DNA from: an uncultured Bacteroidales bacterium
GTDB lineage: Bacteria > Bacteroidota > Bacteroidia > Bacteroidales > UBA3663
Assembly (NCBI GenBank): GCA_905235375.1
Contig: CAJOLH010000018.1
Location: 1 to 64,000, forward strand
Reading direction: 5' to 3'
DNA: 64,000 nt
Shown here: one piece after another, positions 50,056 through 60,200 of the stretch
Layout of the letters: every line of letters starts with the position of its first letter
Numbering within the stretch: the stretch's first letter is position 1
Position numbers and translations under genes: made by a program
The notes under the pieces: model-generated
The model's input: the letters and a program-made list of their open reading frames with translations, nothing else
What the model was told of the DNA's origin: nothing
The model's database searches: none

Positions 50056-51384
50056 ATGAGACTACTAGCATTTCTCGTAGCTATTCTTGTCTTCTTCTCA
50101 GCCCAAGCCCAGATTGCGGTACATCCTGCTATAGGTACCATTGCCTTCAACAAAGACAGCACCTTTAGCATCAAATTGATAAACAAGAAACAGAACTATT
50201 CACCAAGTGAGACCGTAACTGCCGACACAGATATCAACTCGCCTAAGTCAGTTAACATGCATCCCAATGGTACTAAGTACTATGTCAATTCCCTCGAAGG
50301 TGCCACGACTGTAGTGTATGATTTCAAGACGAATGAGAAGAAGAAGGTAATTCGTCACAAATACACTGACGCTGATACCATATTATTAGGAAGCAAGTTC
50401 AAGCCATTCTACGAATTCACACACTACCTGCCGGATGAAAAGCACCCAGCCTCTCCCTTTGGAGGTTGGGGCGCTTTTTTCGGGAAACCCGTAGAGAGCA
50501 CTTTCTCACATGGTGGCAAGTATCTTTGGATACCTTACTATCGACGAAACTATGACATCAATGCCCAAGATCCTTCTGCTGTAGCTATTATCGACACCGA
50601 AACCGATTCTATCATCCGACTCATGGATACAGGCCCGCTGCCAAAGATGATTGCCACTTCGTCAGATGGCAAATTTGTCGCTATTTCGCATTGGGGTAAC
50701 AATACCGTGGGCATCATCAACATAGAACGTGAGAATCCTTTCGATTGGCATTACATCTATCTCGCGGTTATCGACTATCAATTGAAATTGAACCACAGCT
50801 TGACCGAGTCGGTTGACCGAGATAATAATAGTGGTTATTGCCTGCGAGGAACAGCTTTCACACCTGACAACCACTTTCTGCTGGTTGGCTGCATGGCTGG
50901 AGGCTACGGTATTGCCGTGGTGGATCTTCAGAATATGCAGTATCTCGGACGTATTACAGGCAACATGCCCAACCTTCGCCATCTCCTTATCCGCGATGGC
51001 TACATCTATCTAAGCATCAATCGCGATGGCTACATCCAACGTATGCCACTTCCCACATTCCTTAATGCTATTCCAGCCCTCAAATCTTCAACAACCAAGA
51101 CGACCTCACTATCTGGATGGCAAAACTGCAAGGTGGGTGGTGGCACTCGTACTATCGAGTTTTCGCCGGATGGCCGTTACATCTATGCGGCTTGCAATTC
51201 CAGTTCATCCCTTTATGTGGTAGATTCAAAGACTATGAGCGTTGTCACATCCATATCTGTCGACAGCTATCCCGTTGGTCTCGAAGTGTCGAAAGATGGT
51301 CGCTATGTCTTTACCACTTCACAAGGTCATAGCAAAGTTGGTGGCAATTGCGTGGATATCTTTGAAGTTAGTTTGAAACCCTAA
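50056..51384 (+). CDS. Exported beta-propeller (YncE/YVTN-like) protein
   Basis: Signal peptide; repeats such as FSPDGRYIYAACNSSSSLYVVDSKTMSVVTSISVDSYPVGLEVSKDGRYVFTTSQG. Confidence 0.8.
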   Translation: MRLLAFLVAILVFFSAQAQIAVHPAIGTIAFNKDSTFSIKLINKKQNYSPSETVTADTDINSPKSVNMHPNGTKYYVNSLEGATTVVYDFKTNEKKKVIRHKYTDADTILLGSKFKPFYEFTHYLPDEKHPASPFGGWGAFFGKPVESTFSHGGKYLWIPYYRRNYDINAQDPSAVAIIDTETDSIIRLMDTGPLPKMIATSSDGKFVAISHWGNNTVGIINIERENPFDWHYIYLAVIDYQLKLNHSLTESVDRDNNSGYCLRGTAFTPDNHFLLVGCMAGGYGIAVVDLQNMQYLGRITGNMPNLRHLLIRDGYIYLSINRDGYIQRMPLPTFLNAIPALKSSTTKTTSLSGWQNCKVGGGTRTIEFSPDGRYIYAACNSSSSLYVVDSKTMSVVTSISVDSYPVGLEVSKDGRYVFTTSQGHSKVGGNCVDIFEVSLKP

Positions 51385-51480
51385 AATATCCAATAATTAG
51401 AATTTTTCAGCTATAGTTGGTACTATGCCGTGCCAGAAGGGGAAGATGTCAATATCGTCGAGATATTTCCGAAATATGCT

Positions 51481-52806
51481 TCATTTTCCTCGATAATAAT
51501 ACCAGTAGAATCCCACGCAGATGATGACCGAGACGAGGGAACCGAGAGGCGTGGCTATGCCCATCGGATAGAGCGTGTCGGGATAGTTGATCGAGAAGAG
51601 GTAGCTGAGCGGTATGCGGGCGAGCACGATGGAACAGATGTTATGGATGAACGAAATGGTGGAGGCACCACATGCACAGAAAAATCCGCTGAAGCAGAAG
51701 TGAATGCCCGCCAATCCTGTGTCCCAGATGTAGGAACGGAGATATTGCCCACCCGAAATGATGACATTCGGATCGTCGGTAAATATGCCGACCACCCAGT
51801 TGGCAGTAAATTGTATGACGATGGAGAGGATGATGCCGTAGGCTACCGTGATGCGCATGGCCTGCCAAAGTGTGCTTTTGGCGCGCGGCATCTTGCCCGC
51901 ACCCACATTCTGTGCGCCGATGGCACTCACCGCCGAGAGCATGGCCGAAGGCACAAGGAACAGGGCACCAATTACCTTTTCGACAATTCCTACGGCTGCT
52001 GCATCGTTTAGGCCGCGCATATTGGCAATGACGGTGATGACGATGAACGCCACCTGGATGAACCCGTCCTGCAGTGCCACGGGAATGCCCACCTTCAGGA
52101 TGGCTCCCATCTCGGCGCGATGCGGACGGAGTTCATTGCGATGGAGGACGATGATGCGGCGTCGGCGTATCATGATGAGCGAGATGATGACGCTCAGCGT
52201 CTGTGCAAGCGTTGTGGCCAAGGCTGCTCCCGCAGCATCGAAGTGAAGGACACCGATGAAGAGGATGTCGAGCACGATGTTGGCGACACAGGCGATGGCG
52301 ATGAAGTACATCGGGCTCTTCGTGTCGCCCAAGCCACGGAAGATGCTCGCGATGATGTTGTATGTCACGATGAACGGGATGCCGATGAAGCAGATGTAAA
52401 GGTAGTTTTCGGTGCCTTCGACAGCTTCAATCGGTGTCTCGATGAGGCTGACGATGCCCTTGGCTCCAGCAACCAGAACCACGGTGAGGAAGAGGGCGAA
52501 CATCATGAAGAGCGAGATGGTGTTGCCGACCACGGCAGCAGCCTTTCGGTCGTTGCGGGCTCCGATGGCTTGTCCCACGACCACCGTCGTCCCCATCGAC
52601 AGTCCGATGATGATGACTGTGAGCATGTGCATCACCTGCGAGCCGATGCTGACCGCCGTGATGCTGGCTACTCCGCAGTATTGGCCGACGATGAAGAGAT
52701 CCACCATGCCATAGAGTATCTGCATGAAATAGGAGAGCAGATAGGGCAGAGAGAAGGTGATGATGTTGCGCAGGATGCTTCCTTCGGTCAGGTTTCTTGC
52801 TTGCAT
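51481..52806 (-). CDS. MATE family efflux transporter
   Basis: NLTEGSILRNIITFSLPYLLSYFMQILYGMVDLFIVGQYCG; multi-TM. Confidence 0.93.
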   Translation of the reverse strand: MQARNLTEGSILRNIITFSLPYLLSYFMQILYGMVDLFIVGQYCGVASITAVSIGSQVMHMLTVIIIGLSMGTTVVVGQAIGARNDRKAAAVVGNTISLFMMFALFLTVVLVAGAKGIVSLIETPIEAVEGTENYLYICFIGIPFIVTYNIIASIFRGLGDTKSPMYFIAIACVANIVLDILFIGVLHFDAAGAALATTLAQTLSVIISLIMIRRRRIIVLHRNELRPHRAEMGAILKVGIPVALQDGFIQVAFIVITVIANMRGLNDAAAVGIVEKVIGALFLVPSAMLSAVSAIGAQNVGAGKMPRAKSTLWQAMRITVAYGIILSIVIQFTANWVVGIFTDDPNVIISGGQYLRSYIWDTGLAGIHFCFSGFFCACGASTISFIHNICSIVLARIPLSYLFSINYPDTLYPMGIATPLGSLVSVIICVGFYWYYYRGK

Positions 52807-52810
52807 GGAT

Positions 52811-52978
52811 TCAGGGGGTTTCTTCTTCAAAGATTCTTGCAGCCTCGTCGATGGCGGCGTGATGTCCCGTCAGGGCAGCGAAGGGTGCAAACTGGGCGGC
52901 ACGGTTCATCATGCTCATCTGCGGATGAACTTTCGAAACGTGATGCGGCAGGTTGATGATGTCTTCGTATTCTTCCAT
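52811..52978 (-). CDS. YolD-like small protein (not in the supplied ORF list)
   Basis: Manual translation: MEEYEDIINLPHHVSKVHPQMSMMNRAAQFAPFAALTGHHAAIDEAARIFEEETP*. Confidence 0.8.
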   Translation of the reverse strand: MEEYEDIINLPHHVSKVHPQMSMMNRAAQFAPFAALTGHHAAIDEAARIFEEETP

Positions 52979-52986
52979 ATAATACG

Positions 52987-54495
52987 TTATGCCTTGTGTC
53001 CTCCGATTTGCTGATTCCGTTCCTTGGCTGTTGCTCCATCCTCATAGTTGATGCCTTTCAGGATGGCGTTCTTGCCAAAGCGCTTCTTGATGCTTAGCAC
53101 GGCTTCCTGCATCTTGCGTTCCTTTTCGAGCGCAGCCTTTTCTTCGTTCCTCTTTCTTTCAAGTTCCTCGTAATCGGTGAAGAGGTCGAGCTGGATGGGC
53201 GTGTTGAGTTCGCTTGCTTTCGATTCTTCCACGACGTTGTTGGTTGTGAGGTTAATCCTACGGACCAGCAGGTTAGGATTGATGATGCGGTCGTAGAGCG
53301 ACATTACAGCCTCGGTAATCAGCCGCGAAGAGGAAGTCATTCGTTCGAGGTTTGCCGAGCCATGGGCATGTTTAGGAGCCTGTCGTCCGTAGTAATCGGT
53401 CGTGACGGGGCCATGATAATTGACGCGAATTGTGGGGTCAGAAAGACTCTCGCTGTCGTAGCTGATGGTCAGGACAATTTGGTTGGTGACGAGGCGTTTG
53501 TCAACCAGTTCGAGGGCAATGGCATCGGCCATCTCCTGCACCACGACACGCGCTTTCTTGCAGTCGTAGGCGCTCTGCAACACCTGTCCGTGGCTCATCG
53601 AATTGTTTTCGGGCCTATATGCTTTCACGGCTTCCATCGTGCAGGGTTCCCAGCCCCAGGCATGGTCGATGAGGAGTTCGGCATTGACGCCAAAGAGATT
53701 GTAAAGGAGTTCTTCATTTCGAAGCGAACAGCGCGCAATCTTTCCCATCGTATCGATGCCATACGATTCCAGTTTTTGGGCAATACCTTTGCCAACGCGC
53801 CAGAAACTGGTGAGCGGACGGTGGTCCCAGAGTTGCCGACGGTATGACATCTCGTCGAGCTCGGCAATACGAACGCCATCCTTGTCGGCCGGGATGTGCT
53901 TGGCCACAATGTCCATGGCAATCTTGCAGAGATACATGTTGGTGCCTATGCCTGCCGTGGCGGTGATGCCCGTAGTTCGGAGCACATCGGCAATCATCCT
54001 GCGCGCCAGTTCGTGCCCCGTCATCTTGTACGACTGCAGGTATTGTGTGGCATCGATAAAAACCTCGTCGATGGAATAGACGTAGATATCTTCAGGAGCT
54101 ATGTATTTGAGGTAGGTCTTGTAGATGCGAGTGCTGTATTCGATGTAGTAGGCCATGCGCGGCGTGGCAGCAATGTAATCAATTTCCCAGTCGGGATGCT
54201 GGCGCAGTTCGATGTCGGAGGTCGATTTGCCTGTGAGCAGGAAGCCAGGCGAATGGAGGCGTCGTTGGTTGTTGACTTCCCTGAGCCGTTGGATGACTTC
54301 GAAGAGACGGGCGCGTCCCGAAATGCCGTATGCCTTGAGCGAAGGCGAGACGGCCAGGCAGATGGTCTTTTCGGTGCGACTCGTGTCGGCCACCACCAGA
54401 TTGGTCGTGAGAGGGTCAAGATGTCGCTCTACGCATTCGACCGATGCGTAGAACGACTTCAAATCAATGGCTATGTAAGTGCGTGGCTTTTCCAA
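52987..54495 (-). CDS. Y-family DNA polymerase (DinB/UmuC-like)
   Basis: YIAIDLKSFYASVECVERHLDPLTTNLVVADTSRTEKTICLAVSPSLKAYG...YSIDEVFIDAT...TATAGIGTNMYLCKIAMDI. Confidence 0.94.
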   Translation of the reverse strand: MEKPRTYIAIDLKSFYASVECVERHLDPLTTNLVVADTSRTEKTICLAVSPSLKAYGISGRARLFEVIQRLREVNNQRRLHSPGFLLTGKSTSDIELRQHPDWEIDYIAATPRMAYYIEYSTRIYKTYLKYIAPEDIYVYSIDEVFIDATQYLQSYKMTGHELARRMIADVLRTTGITATAGIGTNMYLCKIAMDIVAKHIPADKDGVRIAELDEMSYRRQLWDHRPLTSFWRVGKGIAQKLESYGIDTMGKIARCSLRNEELLYNLFGVNAELLIDHAWGWEPCTMEAVKAYRPENNSMSHGQVLQSAYDCKKARVVVQEMADAIALELVDKRLVTNQIVLTISYDSESLSDPTIRVNYHGPVTTDYYGRQAPKHAHGSANLERMTSSSRLITEAVMSLYDRIINPNLLVRRINLTTNNVVEESKASELNTPIQLDLFTDYEELERKRNEEKAALEKERKMQEAVLSIKKRFGKNAILKGINYEDGATAKERNQQIGGHKA

Positions 54496-54499
54496 TCGT

Positions 54500-55297
54500 T
54501 TATTTCCCGCAGATTCGCTTGATGGTCTTCTTCAGGATATGATAGGCAGGATGGGCCATTTCGCCATGGTTGTAGCCTTGCATCTCGTAGATCTCCACAT
54601 CCTTGTGGCCTACCATCTTGAGCAAACGCCAGAAGTAGGCCTGCTCCTCGTAACGTCCGTAGAGTTCGAGTTCGCGATCGCCCGAAATAATTACAATGGG
54701 AGGTGCATCGGGACGGCAGAACGAGAGCGGCGCATACTCGTCGATGACGGGCTGAAAGGGAGTTAGTCCGCGCAACTTGCGTACGTTGTAGTGGGTGAGC
54801 ACCTGGGCACTGAATGGTACCAAAGCAGCAATCGAGTCGGCATCTACGCCATATTTTGCCAACCAATGCTTGTCAAGGCCAACCATATCAGTCAGGTAAC
54901 CACCTGCCGAATGTCCGGTCACGAAGATTTTGCTCGTACTGCCATTGTATTCGGTGCAATGCTTGAACGTCCATGCTACGGCAGCAGCAGCGTCGTCGAT
55001 ACACTGGTCGATGGTTGCCTTGGGAAGAAGACGATAGTTGACCGAAACGATTACGTAGCCGCAGTTCTCGAGTTCTGCATCGATGTGCTTGTTGCCGGCT
55101 TCGAGGCCACCACCGTGGAACCAAACCACTACGGGAGCATCCTTCACATCGGTGGGATAATAAACGTCGAGTTTGCAACGCTCCTGGGCGTATGGGTCAG
55201 GGTCTGTGCTGTAAGGAATGTCGTTGATGCGAGCATACTGTGCCATAGCTGCCAGGGTGCAGCACAGCAGCATCAGAGTCATAAATACTTTTTTCAT
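54500..55297 (-). CDS. Exported alpha/beta hydrolase (esterase/lipase)
   Basis: VVWFHGGGLEAGNKHID...FVTGHSAGGYLTDMVGLD. Confidence 0.9.
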   Translation of the reverse strand: MKKVFMTLMLLCCTLAAMAQYARINDIPYSTDPDPYAQERCKLDVYYPTDVKDAPVVVWFHGGGLEAGNKHIDAELENCGYVIVSVNYRLLPKATIDQCIDDAAAAVAWTFKHCTEYNGSTSKIFVTGHSAGGYLTDMVGLDKHWLAKYGVDADSIAALVPFSAQVLTHYNVRKLRGLTPFQPVIDEYAPLSFCRPDAPPIVIISGDRELELYGRYEEQAYFWRLLKMVGHKDVEIYEMQGYNHGEMAHPAYHILKKTIKRICGK

Positions 55298-55308
55298 AAT
55301 AATGGGGA

Positions 55309-56106
55309 TTAATGTGGGGTAAGAGCAGCCCCTATGGCAGTCATATAGGTTGCATCCTTGGGTATGAGTAGACGGATTTTGTAGAGTCGCTCCAGGCGAT
55401 CGAATATCTCACGGACATGGGGCAGGGTGGTCATTCGACCGATGCAGACGAAGCTACGGATGCCGTATCCCTTGCCTGCAAGGTGAGCCATGACGCCGAT
55501 GTTCTGCAGGATGAGGTTCACGAGTCCGGCGGCAATGTCTTCGGGCTTGGATTCGGGACTCGCTTTGCCGAAGTTGGTGGCTGTCACGTCGAGGGGAAGA
55601 TTAGGCAAGGCTTCCTTGCTGACGTCTCCTATCTCGAGGTCGATATTTGACAAGGAACCTTTCGCTGCCAATGAACGGAACTGCGAATAATCCACACCGG
55701 GAAGCATCAGTCGGAACAGACCATAGAGCGAACCTCCACCAAGCGCACTGCCTCCGAGGTGCATCGATGTCGGGCCATCAAGCAGTACAAAACTGGTGCC
55801 AGTGCCCAGTGACACGACGATGAATGTCTCGTCCTTGCAAAGCCAGCGTGCAGCTTTGGCATTGGCATCGAACTCATCCACGTGAAGTGCGGGTTTGCCG
55901 AGGAGCGAGTCTCCAAACTGATCATTGCCCACTCCTGTCAAGGCGAAATGCTCGATGCCGGCAGTTTCGATGTGATGACGTTTCAGATAGTCCTGCAGCT
56001 TGTCCTCCGAGAAACTATCTTCCCAGATTTCTTCGCAACAGGTCTCTTTACCTTTCAGTGCAATGATTTTGGTGGCGCTGATGCCCAGATCGATACCTAT
56101 TATCAT
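55309..56106 (-). CDS. Type II pantothenate kinase-like protein
   Basis: MIIGIDLGISATKIIALKG...VSLGTGTSFVLLDG...HLGGSALGGGSLYGLFRLMLP. Confidence 0.88.
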   Translation of the reverse strand: MIIGIDLGISATKIIALKGKETCCEEIWEDSFSEDKLQDYLKRHHIETAGIEHFALTGVGNDQFGDSLLGKPALHVDEFDANAKAARWLCKDETFIVVSLGTGTSFVLLDGPTSMHLGGSALGGGSLYGLFRLMLPGVDYSQFRSLAAKGSLSNIDLEIGDVSKEALPNLPLDVTATNFGKASPESKPEDIAAGLVNLILQNIGVMAHLAGKGYGIRSFVCIGRMTTLPHVREIFDRLERLYKIRLLIPKDATYMTAIGAALTPH

Positions 56107-56109
56107 AAA

Positions 56110-56280
56110 TGGATATTTGGGGATATTAAGGGATATTTGGGGATATTAAGGGATATTTGGGGACATCACCTTTGCCTTGAACGGTTCGGGTCGAACCAAC
56201 AATTGTTATTTGTTAAGTGTTAATTTAACTATCGTCCCTTAGAATCCCCCAAAATCTCTTAGAATCCCTTAAAATCCCTA
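56110..56280. repeat. Bipartite intergenic repeat element, copy C (inverted core)
   Basis: (GGATATTTGGGGATATTAAG)n left arm; core GGACATCACCTTTGCC...ACTATCGTCCC; right arm (TTAGAATCCC)n. Confidence 0.55.
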
Positions 56281-57300
56281 AGATAATATTTTTCCTTTCG
56301 CTTCTTCTAAAGCTTCGATGATGCGGTCACACCACGCGTCAAATTCGGGTTCCTCCTGTTGCAGTTCGGGATGACTGAAGATGTGTTCGATAGACATTCG
56401 TGCCCCTTGGTCGAAACGTGTGGTAGCTACGAATCCAGGCACAGCACGTTTCAGTTTTGTGTTGTCGAAAATTACGGTGCAGGCCTTGTCGCCAAGCAGG
56501 TTGCCACAGAGGTCATACTGCGGACCCACGGCTGCCAGGAAGTCCGATGAGACGTGATAAGCCTTCAGTTCGACACCTAAGATGGAGGCAATGATCTCGT
56601 GGATCTGATTCCATGTAAGGCTTTCGTCACCAGTGATCTGGAACGCTTCGCCGATGGCGTGCTTGTTGCCCATCAGACCGACGAATGCCTTGGCGAAATC
56701 AGAGTTGTGCGTCAGGGTCCAGAGTGTAGTGCCATCACCAGGGATGATGACAGGTTTGCCGTCGAGCATACGCTTCAGTACCGACCAGCTGCCCTTTTGT
56801 CCATGAACGGCTGTCGGTACGCCGCGTTCGCAATAGGTGTGGCTGGGGCGGATGATGGTGATGGGGAATTGCTCTTCGCGGTAGTGGCGCATCAGCAGTT
56901 CCTCGCAGGCAATCTTGTCGCGTGAATACTGCCAATATGGATTGGCCAGCGTGGTGCCTTCGTTGATGATGGGCGAGGAGAGCGGCTTGTGGTAGGCGGA
57001 GGCCGAACTGATATACATGAATTGCTTCGTGCGACCCTTGAAGAGTCGATAGTCGCGCTCCACCTGTTCGGGAACGAAGCCGATGAAGTCGCAAACCACA
57101 TCGAACGACATGCCTGCGAGTGCCATTTCGGCAGCGGCCTCGTCATTGATGTCTGCGATGATGGTTTTTACGTTTTTAGGTACCTCATTTTGGCGTGTGC
57201 CGCGATTCAGGAGATAGAGTTCCCAGCCAGGTGTCTGTGCCACCAGTCTTGTAATCGCCGAACTGATCGTGCCAGTTCCTCCGATAAATAATGCTTTCAT
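56278..57300 (-). CDS. NAD-dependent epimerase/dehydratase (SDR)
   Basis: MKALFIGGTGTISSAITRLVAQTPGWELYLLNRGTRQ. Confidence 0.9.
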   Translation of the reverse strand: MKALFIGGTGTISSAITRLVAQTPGWELYLLNRGTRQNEVPKNVKTIIADINDEAAAEMALAGMSFDVVCDFIGFVPEQVERDYRLFKGRTKQFMYISSASAYHKPLSSPIINEGTTLANPYWQYSRDKIACEELLMRHYREEQFPITIIRPSHTYCERGVPTAVHGQKGSWSVLKRMLDGKPVIIPGDGTTLWTLTHNSDFAKAFVGLMGNKHAIGEAFQITGDESLTWNQIHEIIASILGVELKAYHVSSDFLAAVGPQYDLCGNLLGDKACTVIFDNTKLKRAVPGFVATTRFDQGARMSIEHIFSHPELQQEEPEFDAWCDRIIEALEEAKGKILS

Positions 57301-57543
57301 AAATGTGGGGGTTAAGTCATAAATTCCTTTTTCGTGGGCAAAGATAATGATTTCTTGCGTTCTTTCCAAAGTCTTTGCGGATTATTTTTGGATTATTTTT
57401 GATAAATGTAATCTCTGTTTGCATTTTGTTACCGAAGGCATCGGAAAAAGCATGAAAAACGTACCGATGTTTGGCAAAATGAATGTTTATCCGTACCTTT
57501 GTAACCACAATCACTTATTCCAAACAAAATTTCCAATTGAATT

Positions 57544-59055
57544 ATGAGCAATTCCAAGATTTCGATGAGTCCCAATCCTCTGGTGCGTTTCTTGAAGAAG
57601 GAGCCCAAGGATTTCACCCGTGAGGACCTTATCAACTATTGCAAAGAGAACAATATTCGCTTCATCAATTTCCATTATTGCGGTTGGGGCGGTCGCCTTA
57701 AGACTCTGAATTTTGTCATCCAAAGCGAGGAGCATCTGCGTGGAATCCTCGAAGCCGGCGAACGTGTCGATGGCTCCAGCCTGTTCCCCTTTGTAGAGGC
57801 CGGACGCTCGGACCTTTATGTGATGCCCCGCTACAAGACGGCTTTCGTCAATCCCTTTGCCGAAGAACCTTCGCTCGACGTGCTGTGTGCTTTCCTCGAT
57901 CGTGATGGCGAGTTCTTCGAGTCGTCACCTCAGTATATCCTGCACAAGGCCAATGAGGCTTTCGTTCGCAAGACGGGCTTGCAGATGGAGACAATGGGCG
58001 AACTTGAATACTACGTCATCGGCGAACAGGATCGCCTCTATCAGGTCGAGGACCAGCGCGGTTATCATGAGAGTGCTCCGTTCAACAAGTTTGCCGAACT
58101 GCGCACTGAGGCCATGAAGCTGATTGCCGAGTGCGGAGGCGAAATTAAATACGGACATTCCGAGGTAGGTAATTTCACCGAGGATGGAAAGATCTATGAG
58201 CAGAACGAAATCGAATTCCTGCCCACCAACATCGAGGATGCTGCCGACCAGCTCGTCATCGCCAAATGGATCATGCGTCAGTTGGCTTATCAATATGGCG
58301 TGGAGTTGACTTTCGCTCCCAAGATCACCGTGGGCAAAGCCGGATCAGGTATGCACGTGCATTGCCGCTTCACCAAGGATGGCAAGAGCATGACGCTCGA
58401 AAACGGAAAACTCAGCGACAATGCGCGCCGTGCTATTGCTGGATATATGGACGCTGGCACTTCGCTGCCCGCCTTCGGCAATCCTCATCCGCTTTCATTT
58501 ATGCGTCTTGTGCCTCATCAGGAGGCTCCGACTTCACTCTGCTGGTCGTTCAGTAATCGTTCGGCACTGGTGCGTGTCCCCCTCGGATGGCAGACCGAAA
58601 TGGATATGTCGAGCAAGGTCAACCCCTGCGAGAAAACGCTTAACAAGGACCTCTCCATCAAGCAGACCTTCGAATGGCGAGCTTCCGACGGTATGGCCGA
58701 CACCTATCTGCTGATGGCCGCCCTTTGCTGTGCCGCTCGTCATGGCTTCGAGATGCCCGATGCCCTTGAGGTGGCCGAGCGTACTTACGTCGATCTTGGT
58801 GTCAACATTCACGACAAGAGCAACCGCCAAGTGCAGGAAGCACTCGAGCAGTTGCCCGGTTCGTGTGAAGAGGCAGCCGATGAACTCAACAAGGATCGTG
58901 TCATCTACAGTTCTGAAGGCGTGTTCAGCGATTCGATCATCGACTACACCATCCATTATCTCAAGAGCTTTGACGACAAGAACATGCGTCAGGAACTCAT
59001 GGCCTCACCCGAGAAGCTCCTCCACTTCGTGATGACCAACATCGACAACGGATAA
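57544..59055 (+). CDS. glnA: Glutamine synthetase
   Basis: YCGWGGRLKTLNFVIQ...GERVDGSSLFPFVEAGRSDLYVMP...GKAGSGMHVHCRFTKDGK. Confidence 0.93.
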   Translation: MSNSKISMSPNPLVRFLKKEPKDFTREDLINYCKENNIRFINFHYCGWGGRLKTLNFVIQSEEHLRGILEAGERVDGSSLFPFVEAGRSDLYVMPRYKTAFVNPFAEEPSLDVLCAFLDRDGEFFESSPQYILHKANEAFVRKTGLQMETMGELEYYVIGEQDRLYQVEDQRGYHESAPFNKFAELRTEAMKLIAECGGEIKYGHSEVGNFTEDGKIYEQNEIEFLPTNIEDAADQLVIAKWIMRQLAYQYGVELTFAPKITVGKAGSGMHVHCRFTKDGKSMTLENGKLSDNARRAIAGYMDAGTSLPAFGNPHPLSFMRLVPHQEAPTSLCWSFSNRSALVRVPLGWQTEMDMSSKVNPCEKTLNKDLSIKQTFEWRASDGMADTYLLMAALCCAARHGFEMPDALEVAERTYVDLGVNIHDKSNRQVQEALEQLPGSCEEAADELNKDRVIYSSEGVFSDSIIDYTIHYLKSFDDKNMRQELMASPEKLLHFVMTNIDNG

Positions 59056-59079
59056 TCCGCGTTCCCTTCAGTCGTGTCA

Positions 59080-60195
59080 TCAGCCAAGTTTGGCTGATAC
59101 GAACCCGATGAGGCGCTGCTTGAAGGCAGCGCCTTTTTCTTCATACTCCTGTCTGTTCACTCCCTCTAAGAAGGGCGCGTCCTTCCATTGCTCCCACGTT
59201 CCGAAGATAAGGGGCAGCTCCAGACAGTGAATTGCCCCGAAGGTTGATTGTCCATGCCTCCAGTCCAGCAGCCATGTCTCGGTTTTTACGCCTTTCTTTT
59301 CGAGATGCTTTGCAAATTTCCCAGCAGGCCAGCGAAAGACGATTCTCGTCACGATGCCGTTCAGCAAACGGAAAGGGACGAAGGGCAGTGCATCGTCCCG
59401 CTGCGTCCAAAGGAGGACGGACTGCAGTCCCGGGATGATATGTTCGGGAGCCTTGATTTCGGTGCAGACAGGAGCAAAGGGCATTCCGCTAAGAGTGCCG
59501 TGTGAAGCGTTGTATTGTGCTTCGAGCATCTTCGTAAGCGGGGCAGTCTTGGGGTCGTCGTGAAGGAAACCAAGGAACTTGCGAGTCCTCTTGGCTTGTG
59601 CCTTTGCCGAAGCGGGAATAAAAGGTGCGCTGGCGATGATGGCCTTTTGGAAGAGGACTTGACGTTGCTGAGCTATATGACACAGTACGGCATGGGCTCC
59701 TGCCGATTGTCCGAAGACGGTCACTTGTTCGGGATTGCCGCCGAAGAGACGGATGTTCCGCTGAATCCATTGCAGGGCGCAGACCTGATCCTGCAGGCCG
59801 AGGTTCACGATGTCTTTCTTCGGTTCGTAAAAGAAGCCTAAGGCTCCCATTCGGTAGGAAATATTGACCACGACGATGCCGCCGCGCTCTGCAATCTCAC
59901 TGGCATCATAGCGCTGGTACATCCCGCTTCCCGTCAGGTAAGCGCCTCCATGCACCCAAACAAGTACAGGATGCAAGCCTTCGGTTGAAGGTGTGAAGAT
60001 CGAAAGCCGCAGACAGTCCTCGCTTTGCTCTTCGCCGCTTGACATGAGCCCAAGCAAGGTGTCGAGTTTCGACGGGTTCTGCGGACAGATGGTCACATGG
60101 CACTCGATATCTTCCACCGACTGAAGGTCGGGGGTAGGGATGGGCTTGCCGAAACGTTCGGCGGTGGCGTATCGGATGCCGATGTATCTTTTCAT
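59080..60195 (-). CDS. Type-B carboxylesterase
   Basis: EDCLRLSIFTPSTEGLHPVLVWVHGGAYLTGSG...VTVFGQSAGAHAVLCHIA. Confidence 0.9.
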   Translation of the reverse strand: MKRYIGIRYATAERFGKPIPTPDLQSVEDIECHVTICPQNPSKLDTLLGLMSSGEEQSEDCLRLSIFTPSTEGLHPVLVWVHGGAYLTGSGMYQRYDASEIAERGGIVVVNISYRMGALGFFYEPKKDIVNLGLQDQVCALQWIQRNIRLFGGNPEQVTVFGQSAGAHAVLCHIAQQRQVLFQKAIIASAPFIPASAKAQAKRTRKFLGFLHDDPKTAPLTKMLEAQYNASHGTLSGMPFAPVCTEIKAPEHIIPGLQSVLLWTQRDDALPFVPFRLLNGIVTRIVFRWPAGKFAKHLEKKGVKTETWLLDWRHGQSTFGAIHCLELPLIFGTWEQWKDAPFLEGVNRQEYEEKGAAFKQRLIGFVSAKLG

Positions 60196-60200
60196 TCGGA

